From the NCBI GenBank assembly GCA_937980205.1, contig CALJKW010000015.1:22991-86990 (forward strand): DNA of 64,000 nt, in the 5' to 3' direction. Below are positions 9,294 through 17,507 of the stretch, piece after piece (position 1 is the stretch's first letter; each line of letters begins with the position of its first letter). The position numbers were made by a program, and so were the translations under genes. The DNA comes from an uncultured Myxococcales bacterium (lineage in GTDB: Bacteria; Myxococcota; Myxococcia; Myxococcales; Myxococcaceae). Below the pieces are notes generated by a model. It was given only the letters and a program-made list of their open reading frames with translations, was not told the origin of the DNA and made no database searches.

Positions 9294-9551
9294 TTACGCC
9301 TTCGCGGCAGGAGCCTTCGTCGCGCGCTTCTTCAGGCCCGCGACGGTCTCGGACGGCTGCGCGCCGACCTTGATCCAGTGCGACCAGCGCTCTTCGTTGA
9401 CCTCGAACTTCGGCGGCTCCTGGTTCGGGTCGTAGGCACCGATCGCCTCGATGAACTTGCCGTCGCGGGGCGAGCGGCGGTCAGCGGCGACGATGTGGTA
9501 GTACGGCATCTTCTTGGCGCCAGCGCGAGCGAGGCGGAGAACGACGGACAT
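9294..9551 (-). CDS. rpsP: 30S ribosomal protein S16
   Basis: Small-subunit ribosomal protein of 85 residues, normal length. It begins MSVVLRLARAGAKKMPYYHIV and contains ADRRSPRDGKFIEAIGAYDP. It is the first gene of the operon leading to khpA, rimM, trmD and a lipoprotein gene. GGAG lies nine bases before the ATG. The C-terminus is a short Lys/Ala-rich tail. Confidence 0.98.
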   Translation of the reverse strand: MSVVLRLARAGAKKMPYYHIVAADRRSPRDGKFIEAIGAYDPNQEPPKFEVNEERWSHWIKVGAQPSETVAGLKKRATKAPAAKA

Positions 9552-9582
9552 TGATTTGGCTCCGAAAAGGTTGGGGCTAGGG

Positions 9583-9612
9583 CCTATACACGAGGCGCGG
9601 CAGAAATATCAA
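9583..9612 (-). promoter_or_regulatory. rpsP: Sigma-70-like promoter for the rpsP operon
   Basis: On the minus strand TTGATA (9612-9607) and TATAGG (9588-9583) are spaced 18 bases. This would start transcription near 9576, about 25 bases before the rpsP ATG. The -35 box overlaps the last codons of the upstream peptidase gene. Confidence 0.55.
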
Positions 9613-10445
9613 TCGAACCCGCCACTTTCCCGGCCATGTGGGTCAATCCAGGCCCGGGACATCCGCCGGGTGTTGAACGCAAACCCCGGCCTTCCTTCAG
9701 CATCCACCAGGATGATGCCTCCGTCCCCTCCCGCAGCCGGGAGCTGGGCGACGGCCTGCCGGGCGACCTCCATGGGGTCCTGGCCGCCGCCGAGGCGGTC
9801 GACGGCCCAGCGCGTCAGGGTGGTCTTGATGATGGCCTCGCCGATGCCGGTGGCCGAGGCGGCGCCCGCCTTCGCGGCGTAGGTCCCGCAGCCGATGAGC
9901 GGCGTGTCTCCCACCCGGCCCGGCAGCTTCCGCGTCGTGCCGCCGGTGGAGGTCGCGGCGGCGAGGCGGCCCTGGCTGTCCCGGGCGACTGCGCCGACCG
10001 TGCCCGCCCTGCTCCACTTCTTCCGCGCCCGCTCGGTGATCATGCTCGCCGGGTCGACGAGGCTGACGCCGTGCTGCTGCGCGAAGCGGACGGCGCCGTC
10101 GGCGACCAGCAGCACGTGCCGGGTCTTCTCCATCACCAGCCGCGCGAGCGTGATGGGGTTCTTGATGCCCTTCACCGCGGCGACGGCGCCGGCCTGGAGC
10201 TCGTCGGTCATCACGGAGGCGTCGCACTCGACCTCTCCGTCGGCGTTGAGCGTCGAGCCGGTGCCGGCGTTGAAGAGCGGGTCGTCCTCGAGGGCGACGA
10301 CCGCGGCGATGACGGCGTCGAGCGCGCTGCCTCCGCGGGCGAGCACGGCGTGGCCCAAGCGCGCGGCGGCGAGGCAGCCGTCGATGTGCGGCTTCGGATC
10401 GTCGTCGGGCTGCATGTCCCCCGCGCCGCCGTGGACGAGGATCAT
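9609..10445 (-). CDS. Isoaspartyl peptidase / L-asparaginase, Ntn-hydrolase type
   Basis: Plant-type asparaginases are N-terminal-nucleophile hydrolases that self-cleave before a Thr and then hydrolyse isoaspartyl dipeptides or asparagine. The 278-residue protein begins MILVHGGAGDM. The nucleophile Thr lies in AGTVGAVARDSQG (about residue 154), and downstream TSTGGTTRKLPGRVGDTPLIGCG is the typical substrate region. The start ATG at 10445 overlaps the rlmN stop in ATGA; an earlier frame start (10481) would lie inside rlmN. The operon partner rlmN suggests coexpression but no functional link. Confidence 0.93.
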   Translation of the reverse strand: MILVHGGAGDMQPDDDPKPHIDGCLAAARLGHAVLARGGSALDAVIAAVVALEDDPLFNAGTGSTLNADGEVECDASVMTDELQAGAVAAVKGIKNPITLARLVMEKTRHVLLVADGAVRFAQQHGVSLVDPASMITERARKKWSRAGTVGAVARDSQGRLAAATSTGGTTRKLPGRVGDTPLIGCGTYAAKAGAASATGIGEAIIKTTLTRWAVDRLGGGQDPMEVARQAVAQLPAAGGDGGIILVDAEGRPGFAFNTRRMSRAWIDPHGRESGGFD

Positions 10446-11512
10446 GCGGCGGACTTGTCGACGTTCGCGAGCTGGCCGCACGCCGCGGCGATGTCACGCC
10501 CGCGGTTCGCGCGGATGAACGCCGGCACCTCGGCGGCGTCGAGGATCCGCTTGAACGCCTCGGCGCGCGTGTCGACGGTCGAGTGGTAACCCAGGCCCGG
10601 GTTGTCGTTGTACTGAATGAGGTTCACCTTCACCGGCAGGCCGCGCAGCAGCGCCGCGAGCTCGCGGGCGTTCTCGTCCGAGTCGTTGACGCCCTCCATC
10701 AGCACGTACTCGAACGTCACGCGGCGGCCCATCTTGGCGGGGAAGTTCTTCACCGCCTCGAGCAGCGCCGCGATGTTCCACTTCTTGTTCACCGGCATCA
10801 CCTTCGAGCGCGTGGCGTCGTTGCTGGCGTTCAGCGAGATCGCCAGCTTCACCTCGGTCTCCAAAGCGAAGCGCTCGATCATCGGCACCAGGCCGACGGT
10901 CGAGACGGTGATGTGCCGGTTCGAGAAGTTCGGCCCCTGCTCGTGCTGCAGGATCGAGAGCGCCGTCTTCACGTTCTCGAAGTTGTGCAGCGGCTCGCCC
11001 ATGCCCATGAACACGAGGTTCGTTAAGGGCCGCAGCGTCTCGAGCCCCTCGTTCTTGCGGACCTCGCGATTGACGGCGTGCACCTGCGCCACGATCTCCG
11101 ACGGGGTCAGGTTGCGCTTGAGGCCCAGCGTCGCCGTCATGCAGAACGTGCAGCCCATCGCGCAGCCGACCTGGGTCGAGACGCAGAGCGTCTTCCGATC
11201 CGGCGACGGCATGTAGACGGACTCGATCAGCTTCCCGTCGTGGGTCTTCCACCGGTACTTGATGGTGCCGTCGACGGAGCGCTGCTCGAGGTCCTTCGCC
11301 AGGCCGCCGATGGTGGCGACCCCCGCCAGCTTCTCGCGCAGCGCCTTCGACAGGTCCGTCATCTGCGCGAAGTCGGTGACTCCACGCTGGTGGATCCAGT
11401 TGAAGATCTGCTTCGCGCGGAAGGACTTCTCGCCGAGCGTCTCCGTCACGAAGCTCGCGAGGGCTTCGAACGAGAGTGCGGCGAGGTCGGTCGGTGAGGC
11501 ATTGGGGGACAC
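10442..11512 (-). CDS. rlmN: 23S rRNA (adenine2503-C2)/tRNA methyltransferase, radical SAM
   Basis: RlmN methylates A2503 of 23S rRNA and A37 of some tRNAs at C2. The product has 356 residues, normal length. The radical-SAM cluster motif is CAMGCTFCMTA (about residue 120), and GMGEPLHNFENV and SLNASND follow as in the family. The start is a GTG at 11512, the only reasonable choice before the conserved KSFRAKQIFNWIHQRG. No clear ribosome site is seen; instead the GTG closes an 11-bp hairpin. It is 40 bases downstream of ndk. Confidence 0.96.
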   Translation of the reverse strand: MSPNASPTDLAALSFEALASFVTETLGEKSFRAKQIFNWIHQRGVTDFAQMTDLSKALREKLAGVATIGGLAKDLEQRSVDGTIKYRWKTHDGKLIESVYMPSPDRKTLCVSTQVGCAMGCTFCMTATLGLKRNLTPSEIVAQVHAVNREVRKNEGLETLRPLTNLVFMGMGEPLHNFENVKTALSILQHEQGPNFSNRHITVSTVGLVPMIERFALETEVKLAISLNASNDATRSKVMPVNKKWNIAALLEAVKNFPAKMGRRVTFEYVLMEGVNDSDENARELAALLRGLPVKVNLIQYNDNPGLGYHSTVDTRAEAFKRILDAAEVPAFIRANRGRDIAAACGQLANVDKSAA

Positions 11513-11541
11513 GGCGCTGCATCACATAACGCAGCGCCGTG
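11510..11541 (-). promoter_or_regulatory. rlmN: Hairpin that sequesters the rlmN start codon
   Basis: A perfect 11-bp inverted repeat (CACGGCGCTGC, 10-base loop, GCAGCGCCGTG) lies between ndk and rlmN. On the mRNA the last three bases of the 3' arm are the GTG start of rlmN. No T-run follows, so it is a poor terminator. It could restrict initiation or protect an mRNA end. Confidence 0.5.
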
Positions 11542-11552
11542 CCGTACGACAG

Positions 11553-11978
11553 TCAGCGCGAGAACATCTCCGTCGAGCGGAAGAAGTACGACGTCTCGAT
11601 CTTCGCGTTGTCGAGCGAGTCCGAGCCGTGCACCGTGTTCGCGTCGATGCTCTTGGCGAAGTCGGCGCGGATGGTGCCCGCGGCGGCCTTCTTCGGGTCG
11701 GTCGCGCCCATCAGCTCGCGGTTCTTCGCGACGGCGTTCTCACCCTCGAGGACCATGACGACGACGGGGCCGCTCATCATGAACGTGACGAGGTCCTTGA
11801 AGAATGGGCGCTCCTTGTGGACCGCGTAGAAGCCCTCGGCTTCCTGCCTGGAGAGGTGCTGCATGCGGATGCCGATCGGCTTGAGGCCGGCCTCTTCGAA
11901 GCGGGAGATGATCTTTCCGATGACGTTCGAGGCGACGCCGTCGGGCTTGATGATGCTGAGTGTTCTTTCGATGGCCAT
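11553..11978 (-). CDS. ndk: Nucleoside diphosphate kinase
   Basis: Equalises NTP and dNTP pools by transferring phosphate through a His. The product has 141 residues, normal length. It begins MAIERTLSIIKPDGV and shows RPFFKDLVTFMMSGPVV and the active-site His in NTVHGSDS (about residue 117). It lies 40 bases upstream of rlmN and probably heads an ndk-rlmN-peptidase transcript. Confidence 0.98.
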   Translation of the reverse strand: MAIERTLSIIKPDGVASNVIGKIISRFEEAGLKPIGIRMQHLSRQEAEGFYAVHKERPFFKDLVTFMMSGPVVVMVLEGENAVAKNRELMGATDPKKAAAGTIRADFAKSIDANTVHGSDSLDNAKIETSYFFRSTEMFSR

Positions 11979-12013
11979 AGGTGCGCCGCGCTTAAACCGC
12001 GCTCACGCACCGG

Positions 12014-12586
12014 TCAACGTTTCCTGGCGAGCCGGGCGCGAATTCGCGAGAGCGCGACCGGCGTGATGCCGATGTAGCTCGCGATCTGGTGCAGCGGCAC
12101 GTGCTCGAGGTGCTCTTTGCGCTCGCGGCAGAACTGCAGGTAGCGCTCCTCGGCCGACAGCTGCAGGAACTCGTACTCGCGCTGCTCTTTGAGCGCGAAC
12201 TGGGCCTCGGCGAAGCGGCGCAGCACCCGCGTGAGCTCGGGCGAGCTGTCGGCGCGGCGCTCGAGCTCAGCCCACTCGAAGCAGAGCAGCCGGCTGCGAT
12301 CGAGCGCCTGGATGAACGTGCGCGACGGCTTGCCGAGGATGAGCTCGGCGTACGGCGCGGTGAACTCGTACGGCCCCCGAAAGGCCTTCACCGACTCCTT
12401 TCCGTCGGCGCCGACGTAGTAGTGCCGCACGAGGCCCTCGAGCACGATGCCGAAGCGCGAGACCTTCTGGCCGGGCTTCGCGAAGAAGTCGCCCTTGTCG
12501 AGCCTGGCCTCCGAGCCCACGCCCAGCAGCGGCTCGAGCTGCGCCGCAGACATCCCCAGAACCGCCCCGATGCGCTCGGCCAGCAC
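12014..12586 (-). CDS. Crp/Fnr-type transcriptional regulator
   Basis: A 190-residue protein with a cyclic-nucleotide-binding-like fold (about residues 20-120; FGIVLEGLVRHYYVGADGKE) and a C-terminal helix-turn-helix ending HQIASYIGITPVALSRIRARLARKR. That ending matches the Bacteroidetes-type Crp relatives, in which the recognition helix reads LGITPxxLSRIR. No Cys cluster is present, so it is not an Fnr oxygen sensor of the usual kind. The start is GTG at 12586. It is divergent from the desaturase-family gene, with a 16-bp palindrome between them, so it may regulate that gene, itself, or both. Confidence 0.88.
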   Translation of the reverse strand: MLAERIGAVLGMSAAQLEPLLGVGSEARLDKGDFFAKPGQKVSRFGIVLEGLVRHYYVGADGKESVKAFRGPYEFTAPYAELILGKPSRTFIQALDRSRLLCFEWAELERRADSSPELTRVLRRFAEAQFALKEQREYEFLQLSAEERYLQFCRERKEHLEHVPLHQIASYIGITPVALSRIRARLARKR

Positions 12587-12596
12587 GGATGCGTTT

Positions 12597-12612
12597 CTTA
12601 ACCCTGTTTAAG
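12597..12612. promoter_or_regulatory. Palindromic operator candidate for the Crp-type regulator
   Basis: CTTAACCCTGTTTAAG is a near-perfect palindrome (5 of 6 bases per arm) in the 61-base divergent space between the Crp-type gene and the desaturase-family gene. It stands out as AT-rich in GC-rich DNA and has the size of a Crp-dimer site, though it does not match the E. coli CRP or FNR consensus. Confidence 0.45.
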
Positions 12613-12647
12613 GTCGGCGCCCCACGCCCCTTGCGAAAACGTTCGGC

Positions 12648-13847
12648 ATGAACGTGTACGCGGTGGTGACTCCGTTCGTGCTGCTGCTGATCCTGGGCGA
12701 GATCGCGTGGTGCGTGTGGCGGAAGAACGGCTACTACGAGTTCCAGGACTCGATCGCCTCGCTCGGCACCGCGATCATCAACCAGTGCGTGAACGTGCTC
12801 GTGGCGTTCGTCTGGGCGCCGGTGCTCGCGTGGCTCTACGCGCACCGCGTGTACACGTTCGAGGCCGGGGCGCTGTCGGCGGTGCTGCTCTTCCTCGGCA
12901 TCGACTTCCTCTTCTACTGGTTCCACCGCTTCGGCCACCGCACGAACCTCGGCTGGGCGGCGCACAGCCCGCATCACTCGACCGAAGAGCTCAACTACGC
13001 CGTCGCGCTGCGCGCGTCGGTCACGCAGCGCTTCGCCTCGTTCTTCTTCTACTGGCCGCTCATGCTGCTCGGCTTCGACCCGGCGTGGATGGTGTCGATG
13101 GTCGCGTTCCACCTCGTGCTGCAGCTGCTCCCGCACACGCGCGTCGTGCCGAAGCTGCCGCGCTTCATCGAGTCGTGGATGAACACGCCGTCGCACCACC
13201 GCGTGCACCACGCGCGCAACGACCGCTACCTCGACAAGAACTACGGAGGCTTCCTCATCATCTGGGACAAGCTCTTCGGCACGTTCGAGCCCGAGGGCGA
13301 GGAGTGCGAGTACGGCGTCACCGTCCCACCGAACACGTGGGATCCGACGTTCATCAACTTCCAGGTGTGGAGACACCTCTTCCGCGACGCGCTCGCTGCG
13401 CCGCGCAAGCTCGACGCGCTGAAGCTGTGGCTGATGCCGACGGGCTGGCGCCCGGAAGGCCTGCCGCCGCACCAGAAGGCGCCCAAGGGCCACAAGTTCC
13501 GCTCGACGCCGCTGCCGGGCTCGACGGCCTACCTCATCGGAGCGATCGCGATCGGCTTCCCGCTGATGCTGCTCGTCTCGCGCCCCGACTCGCCGCTCGA
13601 TGGCACCGAGAAGCTCGTGCTGTCGGTGCTGCTGTGGGCCGGAGCCACGGCGTGGGGCGGCATGCTGGAGTCGAAGCGGTGGGCCGTACCGCTCGAGGCG
13701 GCGCGGCTCGTGGCGACGGCGGCGTTCTTCGCCCCGCACTGGCCGAGCCCGATGTTCATCGCCGCGAGCGCAGTGAGTGTCGTCGCGGCGATGTGGGCAG
13801 TGACGGTGGCGCCGACGAGGCGCACTGCCGCTCTCCGCTCACGCTGA
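12648..13847 (+). CDS. Sterol desaturase / fatty acid hydroxylase family membrane protein
   Basis: Members are membrane di-iron oxygenases acting on sterols, fatty acids or carotenoids. The 399-residue protein has several transmembrane helices and the clustered His boxes HRFGH (about 102), HSPHHS (about 112) and HHRVHH (about 187) that hold the di-iron centre. The C-terminal third adds about four hydrophobic helices beyond the catalytic domain. It is divergent from a Crp-type regulator. Its last codons and TGA stop lie inside a REP-like repeat (13835-13880), so the repeat has supplied the C-terminus. The substrate cannot be inferred. Confidence 0.9.
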   Translation: MNVYAVVTPFVLLLILGEIAWCVWRKNGYYEFQDSIASLGTAIINQCVNVLVAFVWAPVLAWLYAHRVYTFEAGALSAVLLFLGIDFLFYWFHRFGHRTNLGWAAHSPHHSTEELNYAVALRASVTQRFASFFFYWPLMLLGFDPAWMVSMVAFHLVLQLLPHTRVVPKLPRFIESWMNTPSHHRVHHARNDRYLDKNYGGFLIIWDKLFGTFEPEGEECEYGVTVPPNTWDPTFINFQVWRHLFRDALAAPRKLDALKLWLMPTGWRPEGLPPHQKAPKGHKFRSTPLPGSTAYLIGAIAIGFPLMLLVSRPDSPLDGTEKLVLSVLLWAGATAWGGMLESKRWAVPLEAARLVATAAFFAPHWPSPMFIAASAVSVVAAMWAVTVAPTRRTAALRSR

Positions 13848-13880
13848 GCGGAAGGCCGCAGGCCGGAGTCGAAGCGGGCC
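13835..13880. repeat. REP-like intergenic unit, single copy
   Basis: CCGCTCACGCTGAGCGGAAGG to CGGAGTCGAAGCGGGCC repeats the unit found at 7019-7067 with a shorter central loop. It overlaps the stop codon of the desaturase-family gene and lies before the convergent sucD end. Confidence 0.7.
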
Positions 13881-13932
13881 GGAGGACACCCGTGCGGCCC
13901 ATTGGGCAACCGGGCCGCTTCCCCAGCCGGAC

Positions 13933-13959
13933 GCGAACGCGAACGCGAACCCGGCAGTT
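13933..13959. repeat. GAACGC hexamer repeat with CCGGCAGTT tail
   Basis: Three tandem GCGAAC units followed by CCGGCAGTT lie four bases from the sucD stop. The same string, tail included, occurs at 39069-39095, and an inverted relative at 38952-38979. All are at 3' ends of genes. Confidence 0.6.
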
Positions 13960-13962
13960 CTT

Positions 13963-14855
<893 letters not shown>

Positions 14856-14859
<4 letters not shown>

Positions 14860-15386
14860 CGCTTCTCCTCCACGTATTCCATGTGAACCGGCTGCCGGCC
14901 GAGGCCGGGGCTACCGGTGAACTTCCAGCTCTTCGTGCCGCCGCAGCCGTTGCCGCAGTTGCGGGCGGCCGTGTACTCGAACTCCACGTCGACGCTGCCC
15001 GAGCCCGCCTTGTTGACGTACACGAACAGATCCCCCGGGCCGCCGTCGGGCTGGCGGAGCGAGAGCTTCACGTCTGGCGCTCCGCTGCCTCCGCCGATGC
15101 CGTTCAGGTTCTTCACGAAGTACGTCGCCTCGGCCGAGCCCAGGCCGTCGAGCGCGGTACCGACGCCTTCGTTCTGCATGATGTAGGTCACGGCGCCGCC
15201 GTCGCGCGCGATGAGCCCGTTCATGATCGCCATCTGCGCGCCGTCGTCGGGCAGCGGAAAGATGACGCGCGTCTGCACCTGCTGGCTGCTCGAGAACTTC
15301 AGCCGGTAGGTGATCGTGGCCTCGTCCTGCATCTGCGCAGGTGGGCCGCAAGAGCTCAGCGCGAGCATGGCAACCAGCCGCCTCAC
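14856..15386 (-). CDS. Putative lipoprotein inserted between sucC and sucD
   Basis: A 176-residue protein of unknown function. The start is a GTG at 15386 overlapping the sucC stop (GTGA). It gives MRRLVAMLALSSCGPP, a compact lipoprotein signal with lipobox LSSC. The mature part is beta-rich, with a Gly-rich segment near residue 100 and two Cys pairs in the C-terminal third (NCGNGCGG). It ends overlapping the sucD ATG. Both overlaps imply that all three genes are translated in series. I do not recognise the family. Confidence 0.85.
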
Positions 15387-16543
15387 TTGATCGCCGCGAC
15401 CGCTTTCTCCGCTGCCTGGCGCAGGTTGTCGGCCGGCGTGATCTTGAGACCGCTGTTCTTCAAGATCTCTTTGCCCTTCTCGACGTTCGTGCCTTCGAGG
15501 CGCACGACGAGCGGCACCTCGAGCTTCACTTCCTTGGCCGCCGCGATGATGCCTTCGGCGATCACGTCGCACTTCATGATGCCGCCGAAGATGTTCACCA
15601 GCACCGCCTTCACCTGCGGGTCGGCGAGGATGAGCTTGAACGCGGCGGTGACCTTGTCGCGCGAGGCGCCTCCGCCGACGTCGAGGAAGTTGGCCGGCTT
15701 GCCGCCGACGAGCTTGATGGTGTCCATCGTCGCCATCGCGAGGCCGGCGCCGTTCACCATGCAGCCGATGTTGCCGTCGAGCGAGATGTACGCGAGGTCG
15801 TGCTCGTGGGCCTGCGCCTCGCGCGGATCCTCCTCGTCCTTGTCGCGCATCGCGGCGATGTCGGGGTGGCGGAAGATCGCGTTGTCGTCGAAGTTCATCT
15901 TCGCGTCGAGCGCGACGACCTTGCCGGACTTGAGGATCACGAGCGGGTTGATCTCGGCGAGCGACGCGTCCGTGTCCATGTACGCCTGGTAGAGCGCGCG
16001 GCAGAACGCGACGAACTCGTTCACCGTCGAGCCGGTGAGCCCGAGCCCGTACGCCATCTTGCGGCCCTGGAAGTCGCGGAAGCCGACGGCCGGGTCGACG
16101 GCCTCGCGCAGGATCTTCTCCGGCGTCTTGTGCGCGACCTCTTCGATGTCGACGCCGCCCTCGGTCGACGCCATGAACGTCACGCGCGACGTCGAGCGAT
16201 CGAGCGTGAGGCCGAGGTACATCTCCTTGCCGATGTCGAGGCCCTCTTCGACGTAGAGGATGCGGACCTGCTGCCCCTCGGGGCCGGTCTGCGGCGTCTT
16301 CAGCATCATGCCGAGCAGCTTGCCGGCCCAGTCCTTCGCCTCGGCCGGAGACTTCGCGAGCTTCACGCCGCCGCCCTTGCCGCGGCCGCCGGCGTGGATC
16401 TGCGCCTTCACCACCGTCACCGGCGTGCCGAGATCCTTCGCGGCGCGGTACGCCTCGTCGGGGCTGCGCGCGACGATGCCGCGCGGAACGGGAACGCCGT
16501 ACTTCCGGAAGATTTCTTTGCCCTGGAACTCGTGGATCTTCAT
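15383..16543 (-). CDS. sucC: Succinyl-CoA synthetase beta subunit
   Basis: ATP-grasp subunit of succinyl-CoA synthetase. The product has 386 residues, normal length. It begins MKIHEFQGKEIFRKYGVPVPRG and contains VKAQIHAGGRGKGGGVKLA (nucleotide site), LEINPL-type AEINPLVI, and the C-terminal NIFGGIMKCDVIAEGI. It is divergent from the succinate dehydrogenase operon across 165 bases, so the two consecutive TCA steps are encoded back to back. The ATG at 16543 starts the conserved N-terminus. Confidence 0.98.
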   Translation of the reverse strand: MKIHEFQGKEIFRKYGVPVPRGIVARSPDEAYRAAKDLGTPVTVVKAQIHAGGRGKGGGVKLAKSPAEAKDWAGKLLGMMLKTPQTGPEGQQVRILYVEEGLDIGKEMYLGLTLDRSTSRVTFMASTEGGVDIEEVAHKTPEKILREAVDPAVGFRDFQGRKMAYGLGLTGSTVNEFVAFCRALYQAYMDTDASLAEINPLVILKSGKVVALDAKMNFDDNAIFRHPDIAAMRDKDEEDPREAQAHEHDLAYISLDGNIGCMVNGAGLAMATMDTIKLVGGKPANFLDVGGGASRDKVTAAFKLILADPQVKAVLVNIFGGIMKCDVIAEGIIAAAKEVKLEVPLVVRLEGTNVEKGKEILKNSGLKITPADNLRQAAEKAVAAIK

Positions 16544-16708
16544 CGCGCGGGCGGTTTAGCGCACGCGCCGCGCACTGTCTCGGATGAAGGACGAGCACGA
16601 GCGCGCTCATGCACGCCATTACGGCCGCTGAAGAGCGCAGAAGAACTTCTTTGGTTGGCGATCGCACACTCGTGTGCAAGATGCGCCGCCAACTTTGGAG
16701 GGACGGTA

Positions 16709-17503
16709 ATGCCACAAGCAGTACAGCGTGACGACGTGCTCCGCGCCGCGGGTTGGGGTCAGACCCGGCGCCAGGACACGTGGTGGACGGAGCCGCTCAT
16801 CGCGTTCATCGTCTTCACCTCGTTCATCGTCTACGCGACCTACCGGGCGTTCTCCGGCGGCCACTACTACGTGGGGAACTACCTCTCTCCGTTCTTCTCT
16901 CCGGAGATCTGGGGCCCGTCGCCGCACGCGTTCTTCGGGAACGTGCCGTCGTGGCTGCCCGCGTGGCTGCCCTACACGCCGGCGCTGCTCATCCTGCCCT
17001 TCCCCGGCGGCTTCCGGCTGACCTGCTATTACTACCGCGGCGCCTACTACAAGTCGCACTGGGCCGACCCGCCCTCCTGCGCCGTCGGAGAGCCCCGCCA
17101 CGAGTACCGCGGCGAGAACTCGCTCCCGCTCGTCATCATGAACATCCACCGCTACTTTCTGTACGCAGCGCTGGTGTTCCTCATCTTCCTCGCGCACGAC
17201 GCGTACAAGGCGTTCTTCTTCGCCGACGGGTTCCACGTGAACGTGGGCTCGCTGGTGCTGACGCTCAACGTCGTGCTGCTCGCGGGCTACACGTTCGGCT
17301 GCCACTCGCTGCGGCACCTCGTCGGCGGCCTGCACGACATCTTCTCCAGCCGGCCGGCGCGCAAGAAGGCGTACGAGTGCGTCAGCTGGTGCAACAAGCA
17401 CCACATGCGGTGGGCCTGGTTCAGCCTCTTCGGCGTCGCCTTGAGCGACGTCTACGTGAACCTGGTCTCCCGCGGAATCATCTCCGACCTGAGGATCTTC
17501 TAA
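16709..17503 (+). CDS. sdhC: Succinate dehydrogenase membrane subunit, actinobacterial Sdh1-like
   Basis: Membrane anchor of a succinate:quinone oxidoreductase, in front of sdhA and sdhB. The 264-residue protein has five or six hydrophobic helices and differs from classic SdhC/SdhD. It resembles the single large anchor of mycobacterial Sdh1, for which a membrane-embedded Rieske-type cluster has been reported. Candidate ligands are visible: Cys106 (RLTCYYYR), Cys124, His147 (NIHRYF), Cys198-His199-His203 (GCHSLRH), Cys224, Cys228 and His231-232 (CNKHH). GGAGGG lies eight bases before the ATG. Quinone type and direction of reaction cannot be told here. Confidence 0.88.
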   Translation: MPQAVQRDDVLRAAGWGQTRRQDTWWTEPLIAFIVFTSFIVYATYRAFSGGHYYVGNYLSPFFSPEIWGPSPHAFFGNVPSWLPAWLPYTPALLILPFPGGFRLTCYYYRGAYYKSHWADPPSCAVGEPRHEYRGENSLPLVIMNIHRYFLYAALVFLIFLAHDAYKAFFFADGFHVNVGSLVLTLNVVLLAGYTFGCHSLRHLVGGLHDIFSSRPARKKAYECVSWCNKHHMRWAWFSLFGVALSDVYVNLVSRGIISDLRIF

Positions 17504-17507
17504 AGCC

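Noticed and set aside
11510..11541. Rho-independent terminator of ndk
   Set aside because: A strong stem but no T-run on either strand, and the stem includes the rlmN start codon.
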